From Pseudomonadales bacterium (GTDB taxonomy: Bacteria; Pseudomonadota; Gammaproteobacteria; Pseudomonadales; Azotimanducaceae): a stretch of 7,206 nt of DNA. Below the pieces are notes generated by a model. That model did not search any database. It saw nothing but the letters and a program-made list of their open reading frames with translations, and had not been told where the DNA came from. Position 1 is the first letter of the stretch; the number at the start of each line of letters is the position of its first letter. This document shows, in pieces, positions 1 to 5,483 of this stretch. The stretch lies in the NCBI GenBank assembly GCA_007128525.1, contig SKXG01000019.1:1-7206 (forward strand), read 5' to 3'. The position numbers were made by a program, and so were the translations under genes.

Positions 1-125
1 ACGGCATTGGGTAGCGGTGCGCGGATTACAAGTACTTGAAAGGCAATGATGACCAGCAGCACCGGCATTAAATCGCGTGCGCTGGACAGCAGACAGGCCC
101 GCAGGCTGGTGTCGTTACGTGTCAA
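1..125 (-). CDS. DUF1538-like membrane protein, N-terminal fragment
   Basis: The reverse strand is open from a TTG at 125-123 to the left edge, giving 41 residues of a protein that continues outside the window. The visible part is a short polar N-terminus (LTRNDTSLRACLLSSARD) and then one strongly hydrophobic helix (LMPVLLVIIAFQVLVI) followed by RAPLPN. This helix, with a Pro near its start and a basic-Pro pair after it, resembles the beginning of DUF1538 proteins, a family of multi-pass inner-membrane proteins of unknown function. I chose the TTG because GGAGAG lies 4 nt upstream. An in-frame GTG at 164-162 would add 13 residues but has no visible ribosome-binding site. The gene is divergent from the universal stress protein. 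That it is coding is fairly well supported; the family name rests on a short stretch and could be wrong. Confidence 0.45.
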   Translation of the reverse strand, partial: MTRNDTSLRACLLSSARDLMPVLLVIIAFQVLVIRAPLPNA

Positions 126-143
126 TCGACTCTCCGGGTGCCG

Positions 144-173
144 TGGACCTGAGGCAGAATGCACGAGTATAGT
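144..173 (+). promoter_or_regulatory. Candidate sigma70-like promoter of the universal stress gene
   Basis: TGGACC (144-149) and TATAGT (168-173) are separated by 18 nt. They match the sigma70 -35 consensus at 4 of 6 and the -10 consensus at 5 of 6 positions. Transcription would start near 180, 39 nt before the ATG at 219, and would exclude the upstream ATG at 159. The opposite strand of the same bases reads TATACT (171-166), a possible -10 for the divergent DUF1538-like gene, but no good -35 goes with it. Confidence 0.33.
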
Positions 174-207
174 GATTTGACGAGGATACGAAATCTGTGG
201 AATGACC

Positions 208-211
208 GGAG
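208..211 (+). promoter_or_regulatory. Ribosome-binding site deciding the stress-protein start
   Basis: GGAG lies 7 nt before the ATG at 219, a near-ideal spacing. The protein from this ATG starts directly with the first beta-strand of the stress-protein fold. The alternative ATG at 159 has GAGG only 4 nt upstream and would add 20 residues that match nothing in the family. Confidence 0.6.
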
Positions 212-218
212 TCGACAG

Positions 219-1094
219 ATGACGCTCAAGAGCCTGACAGTGGCTACGGATTTTTCAGACGGGGCACGGCTGGCGCTTGGGCGTGCTGAGCAGGTTGTCC
301 ATGACCATGGTCTGACGCAACTGACGCTGATTCATGTGCTGGATCGTAGCCTGATGGATGCGGTGTTCAGTCCCGCCAGTCAGACGGAAGGTCGTAAAGC
401 GCTGCGCAGTCAGGCTGACGAGATACTGCAGGTTGAAGCAGCCGCACTCTCAGACAGGCTGGACATCGACGTACAGATGGTCCTGGCTGAAGGTGCGTTG
501 GTTGACACGCTGGCTGATGCGGCCGAGTCCAGCGACATGCTGGTTATGGGTGCGCGGGGCGCGCATCGGATGCGTGAGTTGGCCCTGGGCAGCACGGCCT
601 ATCGGGTTGTGCTGCGCAGCCCGGTGCCTGTACTCGTGGTCCGCGAGCCGGCTTCCCGCGCTTATCAGCGCATCGTCGTCGCCACTGACTTTTCAGAGGC
701 GGCATTGCGGGCTGCTGGTGTGGGCTGTCGACTGGCCACGAGCAAGGCGAAGATCGATGTGTTGCACGCGTTTAGTGGTCCCTATGATCTAAACCTGATT
801 TACGCCAACGTCAATCAGCAGACGATCCGGGACATACAGACGCGCTCTAGATTGGCAGCAGAACAGTCCATGGTGGACTTTCTTGCTGATCTTGGCCTGC
901 CGGAGCGGCAGGTCGAGTCGAGCATCGAGACTGGGCATGCCTCGCTTGTCTTGGCGGATCATGTGGCACGCGTCGGGGCGGATCTGCTGGTTGTCGGCAA
1001 GCAGGGCCGTAGTGCCCTGGGAGATCTGGCGCTGGGCAGTGTCAGTCAGCGCGCGCTGTCTGATGTTGGTTGCGATGTGCTCGTCGTGCCCTGA
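219..1094 (+). CDS. Tandem-domain universal stress protein (UspA family)
   Basis: A 291-residue cytoplasmic protein of two UspA domains in tandem, roughly residues 3-142 and 149-291. Each opens with a beta-strand ending in ATDFS (Asp11 and Asp157), the usual adenine-contacting position. Each carries the ATP-binding signature G-x2-G-x9-G-S: Gly111, Gly114 and Gly124-Ser125 in the first, Gly260, Gly263 and Gly273-Ser274 in the second. Both halves therefore look able to bind ATP, unlike many tandem proteins in which one half is degenerate. Such proteins are generally induced by starvation, osmotic or oxidative stress, and their exact biochemical output is often unknown. The gene converges on the antiporter gene with a gap of only 36 nt, and no clear terminator is visible. 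An alternative start at 159 (311 residues) is less likely on ribosome-binding-site and promoter grounds. Confidence 0.93.
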   Translation: MTLKSLTVATDFSDGARLALGRAEQVVHDHGLTQLTLIHVLDRSLMDAVFSPASQTEGRKALRSQADEILQVEAAALSDRLDIDVQMVLAEGALVDTLADAAESSDMLVMGARGAHRMRELALGSTAYRVVLRSPVPVLVVREPASRAYQRIVVATDFSEAALRAAGVGCRLATSKAKIDVLHAFSGPYDLNLIYANVNQQTIRDIQTRSRLAAEQSMVDFLADLGLPERQVESSIETGHASLVLADHVARVGADLLVVGKQGRSALGDLALGSVSQRALSDVGCDVLVVP

Positions 1095-1130
1095 CTGCTG
1101 GGCGCTCTGATCGGCGAGTCTGAAGCCAGT

Positions 1131-2780
1131 TCAGTCCTCGGCAATCAGCCGCTGTACAGTCTGTATGGCGGCATCACGATAAGGCAGCAACAGGACATCC
1201 TGCTGTTGTAGTGCGGCGTCCAATTCAGGTGCGGTGAAGTGGCTGGTGACCGCCAGTCGCCCTTGATAGCCTTCGGCGCGCAGGCTACCAATTAACGTCA
1301 GGTTGATGCGTACGTCGGGGATTGAGGAGATGATCCAGCGTGCATCCTGCATTGGCAGGGTCGCCAGGAACTCCGGGTCTTCGGCGTCGCCGTAGAGAAT
1401 CTGAAGGTCATCCCGTTGGCGCCATTGCCGAATCACCATCGGGTCAAAGTCTACAGCGAGCACACGCCAGCCTGATTCGTGAAAGCCATCTGCTACGCGG
1501 CTGCCGTATCGCCCGAGCCCGAATATCACGACCTCTGGACCTGGCTGGTTGGTGTCCGGTTCCAGGCGTCGCTCCTGAAAAGGGTCCTTGCGCTCAAAGG
1601 GCTTGAGCACGGTGCTGAGGCGTTCAAAGAGCTGGTGTGAATACAGAATCATATAGGTGGACGTGCCGATGGTGATCAGGGCAACCAGGGTGATCAGGCC
1701 CACGGTGTCCTGGCCGATGTGGCCAATGCTCAGCCCCAGTGCCGCCAGAATCAACGAGAACTCGCTGATTTGCGCCACGGCCAGGCCGGAAAGAAAGCCG
1801 GTCCGGCGGCGAAAGCCCATGGCACACATGATGCTCAGTACGATTAGAGGATTGCCGATCAGAACGAAGGCAGACAGCAGCAGTGCGGTGTTGGCCTGCA
1901 TCCCCAGCATGTCCAGATCTAGCTGAGCGCCGAGGGAAATAAAAAAGAACAGCAGCAGAAAGTCGCGCACGCTCACGAGCCGCGAACCGATGGCTTCCCG
2001 GTAACGGGTTGATGCCAGTGCCACACCGCCGATGAATGCGCCGACTTCCTTGCTGAAGCCGATCCAGTCGCTAAAGGCTGCCAGGCCGACTGCGAAGGCA
2101 ATGGCAAACAGCACCAGGAGTTCGGTGGAGCGCGCGACTTGTGGCAGCACGTAGGGCAGCGCAAAGCGCATTAGCAAGGCTACCAGCACCAGCAGCCCGG
2201 CGCCTTTGACCACAACCATGCCGACCTCGCGCAACAGGTAGGTATCGCCCGTTGCTGCACCCAGCGCTGTGATCACGATCATCGTGATCACCACCATGAT
2301 GTCCTGCACGATTAGAAAACCGATGGCAATGCGGCCGTGCAGGGCATCGATTTCGCGTTTGTCGGAAAGTAGTTTGACGATGATGATGGTGCTGGAAAAA
2401 CTCATCGCCGCGGCGACATAGAGCGACGGCACCAGACTCATGCCGAGCAGCTGACAGATCAGAAAGACCAGTGTCGCGGTGAAGGTGATCTGGCCCAGGC
2501 CGGTTGCCAGTGCGACGGGGCCCATGGTCCGGATCAGGTTCAGGTCGAGGCGCAGGCCGACCACAAACAACAGCAGTGCGATGCCAAATTCGGCCAGCAG
2601 ATCCATGGCATGGCTGTGCTCTACCAGGCCCATGGCTGAAGGCCCGAGCAGCACGCCGACGGCGATGAAGGCCACAATGAGCGGCTGCCGCAAACGTACC
2701 GCCAGCAGGCCAACGCCAGCGGCGATTGCCAGCATGACGGCAAATTCGGTAAACAGCTCGCCGGTGCCCGGATCTGTCAC
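1131..2780 (-). CDS. CPA2-family Kef-type cation:proton antiporter with TrkA-N domain
   Basis: A 549-residue inner-membrane protein of the KefB/KefC/YbaL type, expected to exchange K+ or Na+ for protons. Residues about 13-385 form a dozen or so hydrophobic helices with CPA2 landmarks: LGPSAMGLV (45-53), FGIALLLFVVGLRL (65-78), FSSTIIIVKLL (128-138), the V-Q-D motif ending at Asp160, and AQISEFSLIL (336-345). After a polar linker, residues 417-549 form a Rossmann-type TrkA-N domain with GLGRYG (421-426) and Asp444 at the end of the second strand, the usual nucleotide-ribose contact. No TrkA-C domain follows. The start is GTG at 2780-2778, 6 nt after the channel gene's stop, with no strong ribosome-binding site, so translation is probably coupled to the upstream gene. 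No KefF/KefG-like ancillary oxidoreductase gene is nearby, so I do not claim glutathione gating. The ion actually transported cannot be read from sequence. Confidence 0.93.
   Translation of the reverse strand: MTDPGTGELFTEFAVMLAIAAGVGLLAVRLRQPLIVAFIAVGVLLGPSAMGLVEHSHAMDLLAEFGIALLLFVVGLRLDLNLIRTMGPVALATGLGQITFTATLVFLICQLLGMSLVPSLYVAAAMSFSSTIIIVKLLSDKREIDALHGRIAIGFLIVQDIMVVITMIVITALGAATGDTYLLREVGMVVVKGAGLLVLVALLMRFALPYVLPQVARSTELLVLFAIAFAVGLAAFSDWIGFSKEVGAFIGGVALASTRYREAIGSRLVSVRDFLLLFFFISLGAQLDLDMLGMQANTALLLSAFVLIGNPLIVLSIMCAMGFRRRTGFLSGLAVAQISEFSLILAALGLSIGHIGQDTVGLITLVALITIGTSTYMILYSHQLFERLSTVLKPFERKDPFQERRLEPDTNQPGPEVVIFGLGRYGSRVADGFHESGWRVLAVDFDPMVIRQWRQRDDLQILYGDAEDPEFLATLPMQDARWIISSIPDVRINLTLIGSLRAEGYQGRLAVTSHFTAPELDAALQQQDVLLLPYRDAAIQTVQRLIAED
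2269..2291. repeat. Perfect 23-bp palindrome inside the antiporter gene
   Basis: GTGATCACGAT (2269-2279) is followed by a single C (2280) and its exact reverse complement (2281-2291). It contains three GATC tetramers. In the antiporter it encodes part of a helix at about residues 164-171 (VITMIVIT), where the near-repeated VIT/VIT codons contribute to the symmetry. As RNA it would form a 10-bp stem with a 3-nt loop. Confidence 0.9.
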
Positions 2781-2786
2781 GGCGGC

Positions 2787-3728
2787 TCAGTCCGGGCCTT
2801 TCGGTGGTGTGTCGGGTTCGACCTGGACGCGGTCGTCGCTGAGCTGCATCGCCACCGGCCGGCTGGCTTCGCCGAAGTACACGGAGCGGTGCGGGAAGGG
2901 AATCTCGATGCCTTCGGCATCGAAGGCTTTCTTGATACGGCGCAGATACTCGCGGCCTACCTCCCACTGGTGCATCGGCCGGGTACGCAGGCGAACCCGG
3001 ATCACCACGGCGGAATCAGCAAATTGGTTGACGCCGAAGACTTCCAGGTCGTCCAGAATCAGCGGGCCGAAGTGTGCGTCCTCTTTAAGCTCTGACGCGA
3101 CACGCTTCATGACCTCAATGACATGGTCAGTGTCTTCCTTGTAGGCCACACCCATGTCGAGCAGATATGCGGACCAGTCGCGCGTCATATTCGACAGGGA
3201 GCTGATAGCGCCGTTGGAGAAGACATGTACGGTGCCGGACAGGTCGCGCAGTATGGTGGTGCGAAAGTTGATCGCTTCGATGATGCCGGCCTCGCCATTG
3301 ATGATTGCGACATCACCGACCCGGGCCTGATTCTCCAGGATGATGAAGAACCCGGAGATTACGTCGCGAACCAGGTTCTGTGCACCGAACCCGACCGCCA
3401 GCCCGACAATACCGGCACTGGCCAGGATGGGTGCGATGTCCATGCCGATCTCGCGCAGGACGATCAGGCCGGCCATCAGCCAGACAACCACATACACCCC
3501 CTGCCGGAGCAGTCGGACGATGGTGTCGGCGCGTTTGGCCGCCTCGCCTGCCGCTATCTGGTCCTTGGCACGGTCCTGTGAGGCCAACCGGCTGTACAAC
3601 TTGTCCAGGGCTTTGCGCACCAGGTGCAGGCCGATCCAGACTACGATCAAAATCAGCAGTATGCGCAGACCTGAGAAGATGATGTCTTCCCATTCCACCT
3701 GGCTGAAGTAGTCGACCAACAGGTCCAT
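2787..3728 (-). CDS. MscS-family small-conductance mechanosensitive channel
   Basis: A 313-residue inner-membrane channel that would open under membrane tension and release solutes during hypo-osmotic shock. Helices are visible at about residues 17-37 and 77-93, followed by the pore helix region 98-131. The pore region carries the family pattern ASAGIVGLAVGFGAQNLVRD (103-122), then ISGFFIILENQ and VGD (137-139) leading into the cytoplasmic beta domain. The C-terminal alpha/beta domain ends with IPFPHRSVYF (276-285), a conserved family signature, followed by a polar, acidic and Pro-rich tail. Length and three-helix topology fit the small MscS/YkuT-like group, without the large extra N-terminal domain of MscK or MscM. 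ATG start at 3728-3726; only a weak GAG precedes it. It is the first gene of an operon with the antiporter 6 nt downstream, and a good promoter lies just upstream. Confidence 0.95.
   Translation of the reverse strand: MDLLVDYFSQVEWEDIIFSGLRILLILIVVWIGLHLVRKALDKLYSRLASQDRAKDQIAAGEAAKRADTIVRLLRQGVYVVVWLMAGLIVLREIGMDIAPILASAGIVGLAVGFGAQNLVRDVISGFFIILENQARVGDVAIINGEAGIIEAINFRTTILRDLSGTVHVFSNGAISSLSNMTRDWSAYLLDMGVAYKEDTDHVIEVMKRVASELKEDAHFGPLILDDLEVFGVNQFADSAVVIRVRLRTRPMHQWEVGREYLRRIKKAFDAEGIEIPFPHRSVYFGEASRPVAMQLSDDRVQVEPDTPPKGPD
2905..2927. repeat. Two overlapping, mutually exclusive inverted repeats
   Basis: TCGATGCC (2905-2912) pairs perfectly with GGCATCGA (2916-2923) around a 3-nt loop. GCCTTCG (2910-2916) pairs perfectly with CGAAGGC (2921-2927) around a 4-nt loop. 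The two stems share bases, so only one can form at a time. They lie in the mscS-family gene at the codons for about residues 268-275 (AFDAEGIE), some 125 nt before the antiporter start codon. Confidence 0.8.
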
Positions 3729-3757
3729 AAAGTCGCTCGGAGCTGGTTGTCTGCCTC

Positions 3758-3785
3758 AGCATAAGGAATCCGGGCCCAGGGTCAA
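3758..3785 (-). promoter_or_regulatory. Sigma70-like promoter of the channel-antiporter operon
   Basis: On the reverse strand TTGACC (3785-3780) and TATGCT (3763-3758) are 16 nt apart, matching consensus at 5 of 6 and 4 of 6 positions. The predicted start of transcription is near 3751, leaving a leader of about 22 nt before the ATG at 3728. This is the best-looking promoter in the window. Confidence 0.6.
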
Positions 3786-3825
3786 ATCAGGCTGGTGGTG
3801 CGACTGGGCATGTCGCCGGGTGTGG

Positions 3826-3854
3826 TTGAACCTTGCAGCCTTTCAGGCTAGCGT
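3826..3854 (+). promoter_or_regulatory. Candidate sigma70-like promoter of the lipoprotein-barrel pair
   Basis: TTGAAC (3826-3831) and TAGCGT (3849-3854) are exactly 17 nt apart, matching consensus at 4 of 6 and 3 of 6 positions. Transcription would start near 3861, about 28 nt before the ATG at 3889. This also argues against the in-frame GTG at 3820 as the start of the lipoprotein. Confidence 0.45.
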
Positions 3855-3888
3855 TGCGGCACATCAGCAACAACAAGAGGTGCGTTCC

Positions 3889-4458
3889 ATGAAGCTGACG
3901 CAATCCATTGGCTTGACGGTATTGAGTGTGCTCCTGCTCAGCGCCTGCGCGGGCCGGGGAGGCCCGGAGGCGCTGGTGTCTCAGGTGGAGGCAAACCCGA
4001 CTTTCTATACCCAGGTTGGCATGTGGTCGAGCGAGCGGCGGAACGAGATCCAGGCGACCAACTATGCGGTGGATGACCGGATCCCGCCCAATACGCGCGT
4101 TACTGTGGAGCGAGTAACCAATGAGGCCGTGGTGTTCCAGCGCGAAGACGCCCCGGATCAGCGCTATACGCTGGTCAATACGCAGTACACGGGCGAGGAT
4201 ATTGAAGGCCTGTTCGCCAGGACTTTCGGGCGTGAACCGGTAAACCTGGATCAATTCAACGCGGAAATGCGCGAGGCGATCGAGCGTGGCGAGGTGGTTG
4301 AAGGCATGACTCGCGATGAGGTGCTGGTGGCGCGCGGTTATCCGCCGGCGCATGAAACGCCGAGCCTGGACGATGATCGCTGGCGATACTGGCGGCACCG
4401 TTTCGCCACCAACAACGTGCACTTCGGCACAGATGGTCGGGTAGAGCGCATCGAGTAA
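3889..4458 (+). CDS. Lipoprotein with BamE/SmpA-like C-terminal half
   Basis: A 189-residue lipoprotein. The start is ATG at 3889, with GAGG 8 nt upstream (3877-3880); a longer in-frame start (GTG at 3820) would bury the signal peptide. Residues 1-19 are a lipoprotein signal ending in the lipobox LSAC, with Cys20 as the lipidated residue. Ala at +2 gives no inner-membrane retention signal, so outer-membrane anchoring is expected. Residues about 38-100 contain a patch (TNYAVDDRIPPNTRVTVERV, then AVVFQ) that reads as a small beta domain. Residues about 137-188 follow the BamE/SmpA pattern: EGMTRDEV (138-145), RGYPPAHETP, a WRYW cluster (165-168) and a closing VHFGTDGRVERI strand. The match is by pattern only and the protein is longer than BamE, so a BAM-complex role is not claimed. 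It probably shares a transcript with the barrel gene 26 nt downstream. Confidence 0.85.
   Translation: MKLTQSIGLTVLSVLLLSACAGRGGPEALVSQVEANPTFYTQVGMWSSERRNEIQATNYAVDDRIPPNTRVTVERVTNEAVVFQREDAPDQRYTLVNTQYTGEDIEGLFARTFGREPVNLDQFNAEMREAIERGEVVEGMTRDEVLVARGYPPAHETPSLDDDRWRYWRHRFATNNVHFGTDGRVERIE
3941..3973 (+). other. Strong GC-rich hairpin just after the lipobox codons
   Basis: An outer stem GCGCCT (3941-3946) with AGGCGC (3968-3973) encloses an inner stem CGGGCC (3950-3955) with GGCCCG (3961-3966) and a GGGGA loop. The two stems are separated by a small asymmetric internal loop of 3 nt and 1 nt. It covers roughly codons 18-29 of the lipoprotein. No T-tract follows, so it is not a classical terminator. 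Confidence 0.7.
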
Positions 4459-4474
4459 GCTTCGAATGCCCACA

Positions 4475-4479
4475 GGGGG
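4475..4479 (+). promoter_or_regulatory. Ribosome-binding site deciding the barrel-protein start
   Basis: A run GGGGG, preceded by A, lies 5 nt before the ATG at 4485 but only 2 nt before the adjacent in-frame GTG at 4482. The ATG is therefore the better start, and the protein is one residue shorter than the longest open frame. Confidence 0.6.
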
Positions 4480-4484
4480 CAGTG

Positions 4485-5459
4485 ATGATCAGGTCGGTGT
4501 GGCGATGCGGTAATCGACGTCTGTGGCTGGCCGGCCTGGTGATTCTGGCTCTGTGTTTGATTGTTGGTGTTCCAGCCGCCGCCGGCGATGGCGGTTCCGA
4601 TCCGTCTAAAGGTGCGCATCCGATGGCGGACAGCCCGGTCGCCAACGTCCCGCCCCCCGACGGCAATGGCGCAACAGCCCGATCACCGACCGGTCGGCCA
4701 TTGTGGGAGCTGGGCATTGGCGTGGCACCCATTACCTTCCCGCAATACCCTGGGGCTCGGGAGCACCGCAGCTATGTGCTGCCGATGCCCTATGTCATCT
4801 ATCGGGGTGAGCGCCTGCGTTCGGACAGTGGAGGGGCGCGCGGTTTGTTGTTTGACTCCGAGCGCTTTGAGCTGGACTTCAGCGCGGACGGCACCACGCC
4901 TGTCGACAGCACGGATGATGGACCGCGTGACGGTATGGCTGATCTCGATCCGATCTTCGAGGCCGGGCCATCGCTGAACATCAATCTGCATCGGGGCAGC
5001 ACCGGAACCTGGGAGCTGCGCCTGCCGGTCCGGGCCGCCATATCAGCGTCTGGCTTCTCACTGAGTCACGAAGGCTGGCGCTTCACGCCGGTACTGAATT
5101 ACAGCAACGCGGCGCCATCAGATGGCTGGCGTGTGGGTTTCTCGATCGGGCCCGGTTTTGCGAATCGGCAATACCACGGCTATTACTATGATGTCGGCGG
5201 CCTGGAGGCGACGTCGGGTCGCGCCGCTTATCGCGCCGAGGCCGGCTATAGCGGCCTGTTCCTGACGTCCAGTCTGAGTCGGCGATTCGAGCGCTTCTGG
5301 GTGGGTGGTTTTCTCCGATACCAGTCTTTGCATGGCGCGGCGTTTGCGGACAGCCCGCTGGTTGAGCGTTCGCACTCGGTGACGGCCGGCGTCGGCATCA
5401 CCTGGATTGCCTGGAAATCTGCAACGCTGGTGCATGTCGAGGTGCGTGACGACCGCTGA
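4485..5459 (+). CDS. MipA/OmpV-family outer-membrane protein
   Basis: A 324-residue exported protein. Residues 1-33 are a Sec signal with basic residues (RCGNRR), a hydrophobic core (WLAGLVILALCLIVG) and a likely cleavage after Ala33. A Pro/Gly/Ser-rich stretch (about 34-72) precedes the barrel. The rest follows the MipA/OmpV pattern: YPGAREHRSYVLPMPYVIYRG (88-108, near-continuous match), DLDPIFEAGPSL (153-164), LPVRAAIS (180-187), GW...P.LNY (197-206), FANRQYHGYYYDV (225-237) and the late motif FLRYQSLHGAAFADSPLV (276-293). E. coli MipA is described as an MltA- and PBP1B-interacting scaffolding protein, and OmpV is a porin-like member; which role applies here is unknown. It ends with a charged tail (EVRDDR) rather than the terminal aromatic residue typical of outer-membrane barrels. 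It lies 26 nt after the lipoprotein gene and is probably co-transcribed. Confidence 0.9.
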   Translation: MIRSVWRCGNRRLWLAGLVILALCLIVGVPAAAGDGGSDPSKGAHPMADSPVANVPPPDGNGATARSPTGRPLWELGIGVAPITFPQYPGAREHRSYVLPMPYVIYRGERLRSDSGGARGLLFDSERFELDFSADGTTPVDSTDDGPRDGMADLDPIFEAGPSLNINLHRGSTGTWELRLPVRAAISASGFSLSHEGWRFTPVLNYSNAAPSDGWRVGFSIGPGFANRQYHGYYYDVGGLEATSGRAAYRAEAGYSGLFLTSSLSRRFERFWVGGFLRYQSLHGAAFADSPLVERSHSVTAGVGITWIAWKSATLVHVEVRDDR

Positions 5460-5483
5460 TCGGGGCGCTGCCGCCAAGGTTGG

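Noticed and set aside
159..218. Upstream ATG that would extend the universal stress protein by 20 residues
   Set aside because: The extra residues match nothing in the family, the ribosome-binding site is poorly spaced, and the likely promoter lies within this stretch. It remains a possible alternative.
551..565. TGCGCG-GGG-CGCGCA inverted repeat in the stress-protein gene
   Set aside because: It falls exactly on the codons of the first ATP-binding motif (GARGAH), so protein constraint and GC-rich codons explain it.
1120..1134. CTGAA-GCCAG-TTCAG hairpin between the convergent stress-protein and antiporter genes, considered as a terminator
   Set aside because: Only 5 bp, AT-containing, no T-tract on either strand, and it overlaps the antiporter stop codon.
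2071..2967. A 298-codon open frame on the minus strand overlapping both the antiporter and channel genes
   Set aside because: Its product is Arg/Gly/His/Pro-rich with no recognisable motif, and it lies in another frame of two well-supported membrane-protein genes.
2479..3144. A 221-codon plus-strand open frame opposite the antiporter-channel junction
   Set aside because: Ser/Arg/Thr-rich translation without domains; it crosses the boundary of two real genes on the other strand.
3820..3888. Upstream GTG extension of the lipoprotein by 23 residues
   Set aside because: It would place a polar segment before the lipoprotein signal peptide and overlaps the predicted promoter; the ATG at 3889 has a good ribosome-binding site.
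3787..4473. A 228-codon minus-strand open frame opposite the lipoprotein
   Set aside because: The plus strand has a ribosome-binding site, lipobox signal peptide and BamE-like pattern, whereas this frame shows nothing recognisable.
4545..4560. Cys24 in the barrel protein's signal region, considered as a lipobox
   Set aside because: The residue before Cys is Leu, not Ala/Gly/Ser, and the hydrophobic core continues past it to a normal Ala-x-Ala type cleavage region.
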